Positions 18,599 to 27,323 are shown, counted from the first letter of the stretch. The stretch: 64,000 nucleotides of DNA from Nocardia pseudobrasiliensis NBRC 108224 (GCF_001613105.1 NZ_BDBS01000039.1:59422-123421), one strand, 5' to 3'. A program made the numbers and translations. Notes: a model not told the origin generated them from the sequence alone.

Positions 18599-19617
18599 CC
18601 GATCTCCGATTCGATGCGGTCCAGTTGTGCGACAACGGTTTGCAGGGTGCCATCGTCGGGCACCGGGCCGTACAGCGCCGCGCCGATTTCGGCGGGGTGT
18701 GCGCCCAGGCGCGCGGCGAGGGTGGTGACGATCAGGTCGGGGGAGGCGTCGGCGGCGATGCCCAGCATCGGCCGGATCCGGCGCAGCGTCGCCGCGCGCA
18801 GTTTCGCCGCGACGTGGTCGCGATCGTGGGATCGGCGGTACAGCGCGGCCTGTCCGGTCAGCAGTTCGCCCGCGGCGACCTCCACCGGTCGCGGTTCGCC
18901 GACCAGTGCGCCGCGGCGGCGGGCCCGCCACCACACCACGATCGCGGCGCAGATCAGCAGCTGCAGGCCGCCGAAGGCGAGGGCGTCGGGCAGGCGGGCG
19001 AAGATCGAGTCGGTGCCGGCGCCCGGATCCGGATCCGGTAGTTCGGGGCGGCCCGGTGACGGAACATGTTGCGGCGGTGGCGCGGTCGGGGCGGCGGCCA
19101 GGCGCAGCAGGGCGTAGACGATCAGCGCCGCGGCGATCAGGCCGACGACGATCGCCCAGAACCTCGGATCGCGCAGCAGTTCCGGCAGCGGCGGCGGGCG
19201 TCGCCAGGTGCGTCGCCGACGTTCGCGCGTGGCGACCTCGACGGCCTCCGGCGGCGGTGGCGGTGCCTGGGAGAACCGATCCGCGCGGGCCAGTCGATCG
19301 TATTCGGCGGCGGTGGCGGCGCGGCCGCCGTAGACGACCTCGTCGAAACCCGCTGCGACGGAGGGCAGTTCGGCGGCGCGGTCGCCGACGGTGGTGACGG
19401 CGGCGTCGGCGGTCTCGCGGGCGGTGCGGGCCCGGCGCACCTCGAGGACGCCGCCCTGTTCCAGGCCGCGCACGACCGCGCGAAAGCGTTCCCGCACGGC
19501 GGCATCGAAATCGCCGCGCCCGGCGGCCTGTTCGGCCGCGTGGAGATGATCGGCCGCGGGTCCGAGGGCCGGGGCATCCGGCGCCGACGGTTCCGTCGGA
19601 TGTTCGCCCGTCGTCAT
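18595..19617 (-). CDS. DUF4129-like membrane protein in the MoxR operon
   Basis: A 340-residue protein from ATG 19617, overlapping the upstream gene by 4 nt. Residues about 25-70 (AAGRGDFDAAVRERFRAVVR, then EQGGVLEVRRARTARETA) resemble the DUF4129 domain often fused to, or encoded beside, transglutaminase-like proteins. There is a membrane helix near residue 160 (FWAIVVGLIAAALIVYALL) and another near 215 (GGLQLLICAAIVVWW). The part between them is Pro-rich and probably outside the cell. The C-terminal domain is cytoplasmic. In mycobacteria the equivalent position holds a DUF4350-like protein. The exact role is unknown. Confidence 0.75.
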   Translation of the reverse strand: MTTGEHPTEPSAPDAPALGPAADHLHAAEQAAGRGDFDAAVRERFRAVVRGLEQGGVLEVRRARTARETADAAVTTVGDRAAELPSVAAGFDEVVYGGRAATAAEYDRLARADRFSQAPPPPPEAVEVATRERRRRTWRRPPPLPELLRDPRFWAIVVGLIAAALIVYALLRLAAAPTAPPPQHVPSPGRPELPDPDPGAGTDSIFARLPDALAFGGLQLLICAAIVVWWRARRRGALVGEPRPVEVAAGELLTGQAALYRRSHDRDHVAAKLRAATLRRIRPMLGIAADASPDLIVTTLAARLGAHPAEIGAALYGPVPDDGTLQTVVAQLDRIESEIG

Positions 19618-20492
19618 CGGATCCGGCCTCCCACCGGAATGCGAATATCCCAGGCCTCCCGGCGGCAGCGGCGGTCGACGTAGGCGACCACGCGGGTCGC
19701 CGAATCGACGACCTCGGTGAAGGTGACGATCAACAGTGCCGCCGCGGTGACCAAGACGATGACCGCCCAGCGGTGGGTGCCGGAGAAATCGGACAGGAAC
19801 AGCGGAATCCCGAGTACCGGCACGACCAGTACGAGCAGCAACCCGCGTAGATACAGCCACAGCCCCGCGATCTGCCATTCCGCCCCCACGGCAAGGATTT
19901 TCGCGCGCGCGACCGCCGCCCGATACCCGCCCCCCTCCTCGAACAGCACCGGCAGCACCGCGAACCGCTTGGCCCGCAGCCAGCTCAACCAGACGATCGC
20001 GGGTAGCAGTGTGATCATCAGCGGCGTCGCCGGTATCAACACCCCGGCCCCGATCAATGTGTAGATCCCCTGAAACGCGAGCAGCGCACCGAACCGTGCC
20101 CGCATCTCCGCCAGCGCTCCGCGCCATCCGATCGCCCGCAGATGCACCCCCGCCAACCCGATCGGCGTAGCCACCCCCCGCACGAACAACCGCAACAACC
20201 AAGCGCACACCAGCGTGGAAACGATTGCCGCCCAAGCGGTCCCGTCATCCGACCCACCCGTGACACCCGACCCCGCGGCCGTAACCCCCACAACCACCCC
20301 CACCGCGACCACATAAACCGGCGCGATCAACCCCGCCAACAACCGCACATGCCCCTGAATCAACGCAAACGGCAGATCCAGCAACTCCCGAAACGCCAAC
20401 GGCCGAACCGGCACCAACTCCCCATCCGACCCACCAACAACCCCGACCGGACCGACCGCCAGCCCGGCCCCACCGGCACCGGCTGAGCTCAC
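19614..20492 (-). CDS. polytopic membrane protein, first gene of the MoxR operon
   Basis: A 292-residue membrane protein from GTG 20492. The frame stays open another 180 codons upstream, but that stretch is translated tandem-repeat DNA and is not credible protein. The conserved-looking entry is RPLAFRELLDLPFALIQGHV, and the hydrophobic segments (about six) include LAGLIAPVYVVAVGVVVGV and LVVPVLGIPLFL. It resembles the unnamed membrane proteins that head actinobacterial DUF4129/MoxR operons. The 3' end overlaps the DUF4129-like gene by 4 nt. The reading strand is G-rich and the plus strand strongly C-rich here. Confidence 0.65.
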   Translation of the reverse strand: MSSAGAGGAGLAVGPVGVVGGSDGELVPVRPLAFRELLDLPFALIQGHVRLLAGLIAPVYVVAVGVVVGVTAAGSGVTGGSDDGTAWAAIVSTLVCAWLLRLFVRGVATPIGLAGVHLRAIGWRGALAEMRARFGALLAFQGIYTLIGAGVLIPATPLMITLLPAIVWLSWLRAKRFAVLPVLFEEGGGYRAAVARAKILAVGAEWQIAGLWLYLRGLLLVLVVPVLGIPLFLSDFSGTHRWAVIVLVTAAALLIVTFTEVVDSATRVVAYVDRRCRREAWDIRIPVGGRIR

Positions 20493-20579
20493 GCGCCCGA
20501 GTGTATCCGCCACCTCCCCATTTCCCCCTCCGATATCCCCACCCTCACCCCGTCGCTGACGCTCCGGGGCAAGGGAAAG

Positions 20580-20940
20580 ATGACTGCAACGACAGGGCGA
20601 GGGGTGGTTTGCAGCGGCCGGGGCAGAGATGTCCGCAACGGCCGGGGAGAGGTCGCCGCAACGGCCGAGAGAGGTGGTCCGCAGCGGTCGAGGGAGGTGT
20701 CCGCGACGGTCGAGGGAGGGGTGGTCCGCACGGCTGAGGGAGAGGTGTCCGCGACGGTCGAGGGAGGGGTGGTCCGCACGGCCGAGGGGGTGGTCTGTAG
20801 CGGCCGGGGGGTCTGTGGCGGTGGAAGGACGCGGTCCGCAACGGTCGAAGGAAAGGTGGTCCGCAACGGTCGAAGAATGGCGGTCTGCACCGGTCGAGGG
20901 AAGGTGGTCTACACCGGTCGAAGGAAGTTGGACTGCACCA
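20580..20940. repeat. degenerate tandem repeat array A (about 16 units of 18-28 bp)
   Basis: Plus-strand units follow the rough consensus TCCGCAACGGTCGAGGGAG plus GTGG. The clearest are the run from about 20690 to 20800, where a pair of units is duplicated as a block (TCCGCGACGGTCGAGGGAGG then TCCGCACGGCTGAGGGAGAG). Unit lengths vary by small insertions of G. There are no unique spacers between units, so it is not a CRISPR. It sits upstream of the MoxR operon and directly abuts array B. Confidence 0.9.
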
Positions 20941-20948
20941 TCTTTCTC

Positions 20949-21160
20949 TTGACCTGGCCCGGCCGTTCCTCTTGATCCGGCACGGCCACATCTTCTCTTG
21001 ATCCGACGCGGCCGTTCCTCTTGATCCGGCACGGCCACATCTTCTCGATCCGACGCGGCCGTTCCCCTTGGCCCGGCGCGGCCCTTTCCCTTGGTCCGGC
21101 GCGGCCATATCTTTCCCTTGGTCCGGCGCGGCCATATCTTTCCCTTGGTCCGGCGCGCTA
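20949..21160. repeat. tandem repeat array B (about 9 units of 21-27 bp)
   Basis: Units begin TTGATCCGGCACGGCC or TTGGTCCGGCGCGGCC and end in a pyrimidine tract such as ATATCTTTCCC. Two 27-bp units at 21091-21117 and 21118-21144 are identical. Earlier units alternate a long form (ACATCTTCTC ending) and a short form (GTTCCTC ending). The sequence is unrelated to array A beyond CGGCC cores. It ends at the 3' end of the TetR gene. Confidence 0.9.
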
Positions 21161-21168
21161 GCGCTGGG

Positions 21169-21711
21169 TCAAGGGTTCAGGAGGCGGGTGACTACTGCCT
21201 TGTAGAGGGTGGGGTCGAGTGGAGGGAGGCCCAGGAGGGTGCGGAGGAAGACGCCGTCTCCTACCAGGCGGATGAGTTCGGCTTGGACGGGGTCGGGGAG
21301 TTCGGCGTCGAGGCCGTCTTTCCAGGAGGTCATGACGTCGGCTACGGCGCGTTGGACCTCGTCGTCGTGGGGGGTGGGCGGGCCTTCGACCGTGCGCATG
21401 GCGGCGACCATCGAGCGGTAGAGGGCCAGTTCGAGGGCGTCGGAATCGTTTTGCGGGTTGGGGGTTTGCAGGTACCACTCGGCCACCGATTTGCCCTGGG
21501 CCACCGCTTGGCCGAGTTGTTCGGTGGAGCGTTCGCCCAGGCGACGGACCAGGCCGGCCAGGAGGGCGTCCTTGCTCTTGAAGTGGTAGAGCAGGCCGCC
21601 CTTGGAGACGCCCGCGGCGGCGGCGACGTTTTCCAGGGTGACCTGGGACATGCCCTTGTCCAGCAGCAGCGTCTCGAGGGCGTCGAGAATTCGGTCGCGG
21701 GTGCCTGTCAC
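21169..21711 (-). CDS. TetR-family repressor of the adjacent MFS pump
   Basis: A 180-residue TetR regulator. The N-terminal HTH is RDRILDALETLLLDKG, then VTLENVAAAAGVSKGGLLYH and FKSKDALLAGLVRRL. The rest is the variable ligand-binding domain, where drugs or other effectors would bind. It is divergently transcribed from an MFS exporter, and two near-identical palindromes in the 86-bp gap are the likely operators. The arrangement resembles LfrR/LfrA- and QacR-type efflux control. Its stop lies right next to repeat array B. Confidence 0.92.
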   Translation of the reverse strand: MTGTRDRILDALETLLLDKGMSQVTLENVAAAAGVSKGGLLYHFKSKDALLAGLVRRLGERSTEQLGQAVAQGKSVAEWYLQTPNPQNDSDALELALYRSMVAAMRTVEGPPTPHDDEVQRAVADVMTSWKDGLDAELPDPVQAELIRLVGDGVFLRTLLGLPPLDPTLYKAVVTRLLNP

Positions 21712-21722
21712 GGGAATTACTG

Positions 21723-21765
21723 TACCGTCCGGACGGTAATTCTGTTACTGTACCGTCTGGACGGT
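21723..21765. promoter_or_regulatory. two palindromic TetR operators
   Basis: TACCGTCCGGACGGTA (21723-21738) is a perfect 16-bp palindrome, and ACCGTCTGGACGGT (21752-21765) is the same site with one central change. Their centres are 28 bp apart. They occupy the gap between the divergent TetR and MFS genes, the second ending 33 nt before the MFS start. Binding there would repress both genes. The palindromes are seen directly; assignment to this TetR is inferred. Confidence 0.85.
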
Positions 21766-21797
21766 TAGAAGATCGGGATGAAAGTCGAGAAGAAACC

Positions 21798-23372
21798 ATG
21801 AACACCGCCCTCGCGACTCCACGCCGGGCCTCCGCTCGGGACTGGGGCGGGCTCGGCGTCCTGGTGCTCGCGCTGCTGCTCATCTCCGTGGACGCGACCG
21901 TGCTGGATATCGCGGTGCCCGCCATCAGCGCCCACCTCGCCCCGACCACGCCGCAGCTGCTGTGGATCATCGACGTCTACTCGTTCGTGCTCGCCGGTCT
22001 GCTGGTGACCATGGGCGCGCTGGGCGATCGCATCGGGCGGCGGCGGTTGCTGCTGATCGGTGCGGTCGGCTTCGGACTGGCCTCCGCGGTCGCGGCCTGG
22101 TCGGTCAGCCCGGAGATGCTGATCGCCGCGCGCGTGCTGCAGGGCGTCGCGGGCGCCACCCTGATGCCCGCCACGCTGGGTCTGATCCGGGCCATGTTCA
22201 CCGATCCGCGACAGCGCACGGTCGCGATCGCGGTCTGGAGCGCGATGGCCGGTGGCGGCGCCGCCCTGGGCCCGCTGCTCGGCGGCTGGCTGCTCGAGCA
22301 CTTCTGGTGGGGTTCGGTCTTCCTGATCAATCTCCCGGTGATGCTGGGACTGGTCGTGCTCGGTCCGGTGCTGGTGCCGGAATCGCGGGATCCGAATCCG
22401 GGTCGATTCGATCTGATCAGCGCTGGGCTGTCGATGCTGGCGCTGGTGCCGGTCGTGTACGCGGTCAAGGAAACCGCCGCGCACGGTATCGATCTCGCGA
22501 TGATCGGGATCGCGGCGGTCGGCGTGCTCGCGGGTGTGCTGTTCGTGCGGCGGCAGCGGGCGCTGGCCGATCCGATGCTGGATCTGCGGCTGTTCGCGCT
22601 GCCGCGGTTCCGCACGGCCGTGCTGACCAATCTGCTGTCGGTCTTCGCACTGGCCGGTGTGCTGTTCTTCGGATCGCAGTATCTGCAGCTGGTACTGGGA
22701 CGTTCGCCGCTGGACGCCGGTCTGCTCCTGTTGCCCGGCATGTTGGCGAGCATGATCTCGGCGCTGGCCTCGGCGTGGCTGGTGCGGCTGTGGCGGCCGA
22801 ATCTGGTGCTGGGCGCGTCGCTCGTGGTGGCGGCGCTCGGCGCGGGGCTGTTCGTGCTGCTCGGAGCGGATCCGGCAGCCGAAGTGTGGCCGTTCGCCAT
22901 CGGGTTCCTGCTGGTCGGCGCGGGTGTCGGTGTGGCGCTGACGATTTCGTCGGATATGGTCGTCGGCACCGCGCCCGCCGAACGCGCGGGCGCAGCGGCC
23001 GCGGTGTCGGAAACCGCGCTGGAGGCGGGCGTCGCCCTCGGCGTCGCGATCCTGGGCAGTGTGGTCATGGCCGTGTTCCGGCACGGGCTGGACGTCGGCG
23101 GCATTTCCGACGCGCAGCAGGCCACGGCTCGCGAATCCCTCGGCGGCGCTGCCGAAACCGCACGCGGGCTGTCCGAACCGGCGGCGACGGCGCTGCTGAA
23201 CTCGGCGCATGAGGCGTTCGTCTCCGGTATGCATGTCGCGGCGATCGCGACGGCCGTGATCCTGGTGTTCGTCGGCTTCTTCGCCGCCCGCTCGGCCGCC
23301 GCGCCGATGGCGGGGGACGGCGATGCCGCCCAACAGGATTCGCACCGATCGCGAGTCGGCGCGCCACACTGA
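21798..23372 (+). CDS. MFS multidrug exporter, DHA2 (14-helix) family
   Basis: A 524-residue proton-driven exporter. Family motifs are LISVDATVLDIAVPAI in helix 1, WIIDVYSF in helix 2, GALGDRIGRRRLLLIG (motif A) in the first loop and AGATLMPATLGLIRAMF (motif C region). The length fits 14 membrane helices, as in SmvA, LfrA and QacA pumps. GAGAAG precedes the ATG. Expression is probably controlled by the divergent TetR gene. The substrate cannot be read from the sequence; quaternary ammonium compounds, dyes or fluoroquinolones are typical of relatives. Confidence 0.9.
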   Translation: MNTALATPRRASARDWGGLGVLVLALLLISVDATVLDIAVPAISAHLAPTTPQLLWIIDVYSFVLAGLLVTMGALGDRIGRRRLLLIGAVGFGLASAVAAWSVSPEMLIAARVLQGVAGATLMPATLGLIRAMFTDPRQRTVAIAVWSAMAGGGAALGPLLGGWLLEHFWWGSVFLINLPVMLGLVVLGPVLVPESRDPNPGRFDLISAGLSMLALVPVVYAVKETAAHGIDLAMIGIAAVGVLAGVLFVRRQRALADPMLDLRLFALPRFRTAVLTNLLSVFALAGVLFFGSQYLQLVLGRSPLDAGLLLLPGMLASMISALASAWLVRLWRPNLVLGASLVVAALGAGLFVLLGADPAAEVWPFAIGFLLVGAGVGVALTISSDMVVGTAPAERAGAAAAVSETALEAGVALGVAILGSVVMAVFRHGLDVGGISDAQQATARESLGGAAETARGLSEPAATALLNSAHEAFVSGMHVAAIATAVILVFVGFFAARSAAAPMAGDGDAAQQDSHRSRVGAPH

Positions 23373-23433
23373 CCGCCGGACCGGTCCGAAGCCACCGGAC
23401 CCGGAACGGGCGGCAGCCTTCCCCGGATCGCCC

Positions 23434-23439
23434 TACAGT
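23434..23439 (+). promoter_or_regulatory. -10-like hexamer for a leaderless P450 mRNA
   Basis: TACAGT ends 7 nt before ATG 23447. There is no ribosome-binding sequence, so transcription would begin at or next to the start codon. No clear -35 is seen. Confidence 0.5.
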
Positions 23440-23446
23440 GGCGATC

Positions 23447-24649
23447 ATGAGCGCCGCCGACGGGCCGCCCTTCGACCCGGCCGATCCCGAATTCCTGGCC
23501 GATCCCTATCCGACCTTCGCGCGGCTGCGCGAGTGCGGTGCGGTGCACGCGCATCCGGGACTCGGGATGGCGGTCGCGGTCTCGCACGCGGCCGCCGCGC
23601 GGGTACTGCGGGATCGGGGCCTCGGCCGGATCTGGGCGGATGCGCAACCGGCCGACCGATTCCCGAATTTCAACCTGCTGCATCGGCATTCGATGCTGGA
23701 GAGCGAGCCGCCGAGCCACACCCGCTTGCGAGGTCTGGTCTCGGCGGCCTTCGCCCGCGGACATGTCGATCGGCTCACGCCCGCGGTGCGGCGGCGCGCC
23801 GAGGACTCCGTCGCCGGGTTGCGCACCGCGATCGCCGAAACCGGCTCCGCCGACCTGCTCGAATATGTCGCTGCCCCGCTGCCGGTGCAGGTCATCGCCG
23901 ATCTGCTCGATGTGCCCGAGGCCGATCGAGATCGGTTGCGGCCGTGGTCGAACGCGATCGTGAAGATGTACGAACCCGAGCAGACCGAACAGCGTCGCGC
24001 CGAGGCCGAGGACGCCGCGGCGGAATTCGTCGCCTATCTGCGCGATCTGGTGGCCCGGCGCCGGGACCGTCCGGGGCCGGGGCTGCTGAGCGATCTGGTG
24101 GCCGTCGCCGACACGGGCGAGCGACTGACCGACGACGAATTGGTCGCGACCGCGGTACTGCTGCTGATGGCCGGTCACGAGGCGACCGTGAACGCCATCG
24201 GCAATGGCGTACGGGCCCTGCTGGAAAATCGGGACCAGTGGCGACGGCTGGTCTCCGATCCCGGCCTCGCGGTCACCGCGACGGACGAAATCATTCGCTA
24301 CGACTCGCCGCTGCAGATCTTCGTGCGCACCGCGACCGCCGAGGTCGTCATCGCGGGCCACCGGCTGGCGCCCGGCGACAGGATCGCCGCACTGCTCGGC
24401 GCGGCGGCCCGCGATCCACTGGTGTTCGCGGAACCGGACCGACTCGACATCACCCGCTCGCCCAATCCACATCTCGGCTTCGGCGCGGGAATCCACTACT
24501 GCCTCGGTGCGCCCCTGGCCCGCATCGAGGTGAGCGCCGCACTGATCGAATTGGCCCGGCGGCTACCGGATCTCGAACTCGCCGCGGAACCCGTGCGCCG
24601 TCCCGAATTCGCGATCCGTGGATTCCGGGCGCTGCCGGTCACCGCATAG
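23447..24649 (+). CDS. cytochrome P450 monooxygenase
   Basis: A 400-residue soluble bacterial P450. Landmarks are the oxygen-binding I-helix LLMAGHEATVNAIGNG, the ExxR-like region in the K helix (TDEIIRYDSPLQIFVRTA) and the heme-thiolate loop HLGFGAGIHYCLGAPLARIE with the proximal cysteine. I chose ATG 23447 over an in-frame GTG at 23438 because the GTG overlaps a -10-like TACAGT. No ferredoxin or reductase gene is adjacent, so redox partners must be elsewhere. It resembles CYP107/CYP125-class enzymes only generally; the substrate is unknown. Confidence 0.95.
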   Translation: MSAADGPPFDPADPEFLADPYPTFARLRECGAVHAHPGLGMAVAVSHAAAARVLRDRGLGRIWADAQPADRFPNFNLLHRHSMLESEPPSHTRLRGLVSAAFARGHVDRLTPAVRRRAEDSVAGLRTAIAETGSADLLEYVAAPLPVQVIADLLDVPEADRDRLRPWSNAIVKMYEPEQTEQRRAEAEDAAAEFVAYLRDLVARRRDRPGPGLLSDLVAVADTGERLTDDELVATAVLLLMAGHEATVNAIGNGVRALLENRDQWRRLVSDPGLAVTATDEIIRYDSPLQIFVRTATAEVVIAGHRLAPGDRIAALLGAAARDPLVFAEPDRLDITRSPNPHLGFGAGIHYCLGAPLARIEVSAALIELARRLPDLELAAEPVRRPEFAIRGFRALPVTA

Positions 24650-24652
24650 CGG

Positions 24653-25285
24653 TCACGGGCGCACGCGCCCGCCGATCTCGATGCGACCGTCCGCGCACGG
24701 GCGGGTGTGGATCACCGAGCCGCGCCCCTGGGTGATCTCCACGGATCGGCCCAACTCCGCGGCCAGTAACAGCGCGGCCGCGCCGGTGGCCTCGTCCTCA
24801 TCGATGCCGTCGCCGCGACCGGGGAAGGCGCGGGCGCGGATTCGGCCCGCGGCTTCGTCCTGCCAGGCCCAGGCGTAGATCCACGCGCCGGGCGGCGGCA
24901 CATCGAGCGCCGCCACCTCTTCGGGCGAGCCGTACTGCCGCAGTGTGCGTGGGGGCGCCCACTCGGGCTGGGCGGCGATCCAGGTGAATTCGCCGTCGCG
25001 GCGGGCGTCCACCCGGCCCGCGCGGGTGTGCAGTGCGCTCGCTCCGAGTAGCGCGGCGACGCCCACACAGGGATGTCCGGCGAACGGCAGTCGCGTCGAT
25101 GGTGTCCAGATATCGATCTCGCCCCCCGCGGCATCGTCGATGAAGACGGTTTCGCTGAAACCCAGCGTCCGCGCGATCCTCAGCCGCTGCTCATCGGAAC
25201 CACCGTCCGCGCGCACGATCCCCAGCTCATTGCCGAATCGTCCGTCCGGACCGCAGAAGACCCGAACCACCTCGTAATCGGTCAC
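24653..25285 (-). CDS. PhzF-family isomerase/epimerase-like protein
   Basis: A 210-residue PhzF-fold protein, short for the family (usually 260-300). The conserved start YEVVRVFCGPDGRFGNELGI and the two motifs FSETVFIDD and LPFAGHPCVGVAALL are present, the former with the catalytic Glu of PhzF and the latter with the GHP loop. The C-terminal half contains DEDEATGAAALLLAAELGR. I chose GTG 25285 (MTDYEVVRVF); an in-frame ATG at 25333 adds 16 residues without family similarity and runs into the parS-like site. It is convergent with the P450 gene, 3 nt apart. The substrate is unknown. Confidence 0.85.
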   Translation of the reverse strand: MTDYEVVRVFCGPDGRFGNELGIVRADGGSDEQRLRIARTLGFSETVFIDDAAGGEIDIWTPSTRLPFAGHPCVGVAALLGASALHTRAGRVDARRDGEFTWIAAQPEWAPPRTLRQYGSPEEVAALDVPPPGAWIYAWAWQDEAAGRIRARAFPGRGDGIDEDEATGAAALLLAAELGRSVEITQGRGSVIHTRPCADGRIEIGGRVRP

Positions 25286-25332
25286 CCGTACAGTCAACGC
25301 GGATTGATACGCCGAGGACCAGCCGTTTTTCA

Positions 25333-25348
25333 TGTTTTACGTGAAACA
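25333..25348. promoter_or_regulatory. parS-like ParB-binding site
   Basis: TGTTTTACGTGAAACA matches the bacterial parS consensus (TGTTTCACGTGAAACA) at 15 of 16 positions. It lies in the 98-bp gap between the PhzF-like start and the DUF4407-like stop. ParB would load here and spread, marking the origin-proximal region for segregation. The sequence match is seen; use in the cell is inferred, and one mismatch may lower affinity. Confidence 0.6.
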
Positions 25349-25383
25349 AACTGGCAGCCAACCCGTTTCGACTGTGACGCGGA

Positions 25384-27075
25384 TTACTCCGAGCGACCGC
25401 CGGGCGGAAGTTGGCGCGCGCCGCGATAGTCCAGTTCCGGATCACCCAGCCGGCCGGGAACGGCCTGCTGCCCCTCGACGCCGGACAAATCGTAAGCGGA
25501 TCCGCCCTGACTCGGCGGCAGTGCCGAATAGCGCGGATCGGAATAGTCCGCGTCGACGACCTGCGCCGCGACCTGCTGGGCGTAGCCGGGCTGGCCGGGA
25601 TGCGGCTGGGCCGAATCCTCCGAATTCACGGTGATCTTGCGAGTGCGGCGCAGCGTGAAGGTGATCTCCTCGGCCTCCTCGAAGACCTGACGCACGGTGC
25701 GCAGCGGATTGGTCGCGGTATCGAGGGCGCTGGCGACGAAGGACGGCACCAGCGGGCGGATCCAGCGCGCGGCGGTATCGGTGAAGGGCACCGTACCGAT
25801 CACCGGAAGTTCCAGGCCACCACCCTGTTTCGCGCCGGTGTCGAGCCGGGCGGGTAGGGCGGGCTGGTGCACATTCCCCTGAGACACGGAGCTGTCCTTT
25901 CGGTTCTCGGCCGTGACGGCCGGAAGTTCGGCGAGCGCCTGCGGTTCGGTGAAGCCGATCTCCAGATTGCCGATCGCGGCGATGACCCGCTTGCGCTGCC
26001 GCTCTCGATCGATGGCGGCATCGGCCTGCGCGGCGAGGCGGGCCGACGTCAATTCCTGATCGGCGCGTAGCTTTTCGGTTTCGGCGTGCACCTCGGCGCG
26101 TTTGACCGCGATCGCGGTGACGGCGGCCTGTTCGGCGCGCTGGGTGACCGTCCGGGCGGCCATGCGGCGATCGAACGACGTCTCCCCGCGCCACCAGCGC
26201 AGCAGCAGCGGCAGCAGGGCAAGCAGGACGCCGATCACCAGGGTGGCCAGGCGCAGCAGCAGAGCGCCGCCGTGTCCGACCGTGTAGTCGTGCATGGCCA
26301 GCCAGCGCGCGCCCAGGCCGCGGTCGCCGGTGCGGACGGCCTCGGTGCGGGCCTCGTCGAGGGCCTGCTGCCGTTCGGAGATCCGGGTGTCGAGGGTCGG
26401 AATCCGGGTCTGCGCGGCGGTGAGTCGTCCGCGCGCGTCCTCGAGCATCTCGTTGTCGGTCCGCGTCTCCGGGCCGACGCCGGGTATCCCGGTGATCCTG
26501 GTCTGCGGGCACTGTGGGCTCGGGTTGTATTCGCAGCGCGCGATCACCAACGCCTGATCTATATCGCCCTGCGCCTTGGCCATTACCTGATCGAGGGTCG
26601 TGCGATCGGCGCGTGCCTCGTCGAGGCGGGTGCGGGCGGTGACGACCGCGGGCGCGGATTCGGCGTCCTGCCTTGCCCGTTCGTCCAGTGCGCGATCGAC
26701 CGTGCCGCCCAGCAGTACGGTGCTCGCCAATTCGGCGATCAGCACACCGGCCAATGCCGCGACCGCCATCCGGCCGAGTGCATCGCCGCGCCGCCGCCCG
26801 GGGGAGAGCATCCGCCCCGACAGCGAGGCCGTGGTCAATGCCCGTGACATCGCTCCGAAGATCAACGCGGCCAACAGCGCCACCACGACGAGCACCGCGA
26901 GCGGCCAGTGCGCGGCCGAGCCCGCGAGGGCCACCACGATGCCGGAGGTGACGGCGAACAGCAGCACCACCGCGCCGCTGACCGCGTAACCGGCCCGTTC
27001 GTGCGGGTCGCCGAGCTCGGATCCGGCGCCGCCGAGCCAGGGGAACAAGGAGGAAGAGGGGCCGCCGAAGGTCAT
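25384..27075 (-). CDS. DUF4407-like membrane protein with coiled coil
   Basis: A 563-residue membrane protein resembling DUF4407. The N-terminal domain has FPWLGGAGSELGDPHERAGY, then helices around 40-90 (AVVLLFAVTSGIVVALAG and LAVLVVVALLAALIFG) and 105-130. A long extracytoplasmic loop follows, with predicted coiled coil (ARTRLDEARADRTTLDQVMA) and a CEYNPSPQCPQ segment with two cysteines. Another helix (LLLRLATLVIGVLLALLPLL) precedes a second coiled coil with Glu/Ala/Arg heptads and a Gln/Pro-rich C-terminus. ATG 27075 has GAGGATG upstream; an in-frame start at 27123 is less likely. The function is unknown. Confidence 0.8.
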   Translation of the reverse strand: MTFGGPSSSLFPWLGGAGSELGDPHERAGYAVSGAVVLLFAVTSGIVVALAGSAAHWPLAVLVVVALLAALIFGAMSRALTTASLSGRMLSPGRRRGDALGRMAVAALAGVLIAELASTVLLGGTVDRALDERARQDAESAPAVVTARTRLDEARADRTTLDQVMAKAQGDIDQALVIARCEYNPSPQCPQTRITGIPGVGPETRTDNEMLEDARGRLTAAQTRIPTLDTRISERQQALDEARTEAVRTGDRGLGARWLAMHDYTVGHGGALLLRLATLVIGVLLALLPLLLRWWRGETSFDRRMAARTVTQRAEQAAVTAIAVKRAEVHAETEKLRADQELTSARLAAQADAAIDRERQRKRVIAAIGNLEIGFTEPQALAELPAVTAENRKDSSVSQGNVHQPALPARLDTGAKQGGGLELPVIGTVPFTDTAARWIRPLVPSFVASALDTATNPLRTVRQVFEEAEEITFTLRRTRKITVNSEDSAQPHPGQPGYAQQVAAQVVDADYSDPRYSALPPSQGGSAYDLSGVEGQQAVPGRLGDPELDYRGARQLPPGGRSE

Positions 27076-27323
27076 TGGGGATTCACATCCTCTACGTCCC
27101 AGTCGTTTTCGCAAGCCGCTCACCAGCGTGACAGGCGGGCCCGGATTCCACCGACTGTGACGGCGGTGATGTGGTCAGCCTCACACTTCGGCGTGGTGGC
27201 GACGACGGCTGGCAGCGGCTGCCTGTCGGTGATGGCAGCGGATCCCTATTCTCGAACGGTGACGGCTTTCCGGGCGCGCGACGTCGGCCGGTTTGCGAGG
27301 CGCGACGAACAGGAGGTTCGCGG

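Noticed and set aside
20493..21038. N-terminal extension of the membrane protein through repeat DNA
   Set aside because: The extra 182 codons are translated tandem repeats rich in Arg/Pro/Thr; a GTG at 20492 gives a normal membrane-protein start.
20580..21160. Possible CRISPR array
   Set aside because: Units are directly adjacent with variable length and no unique spacers, and no cas genes are nearby.
20580..21200. Insertion sequence or transposon remnant
   Set aside because: No transposase fragment, terminal inverted repeats or target duplication are visible here or elsewhere in the window.
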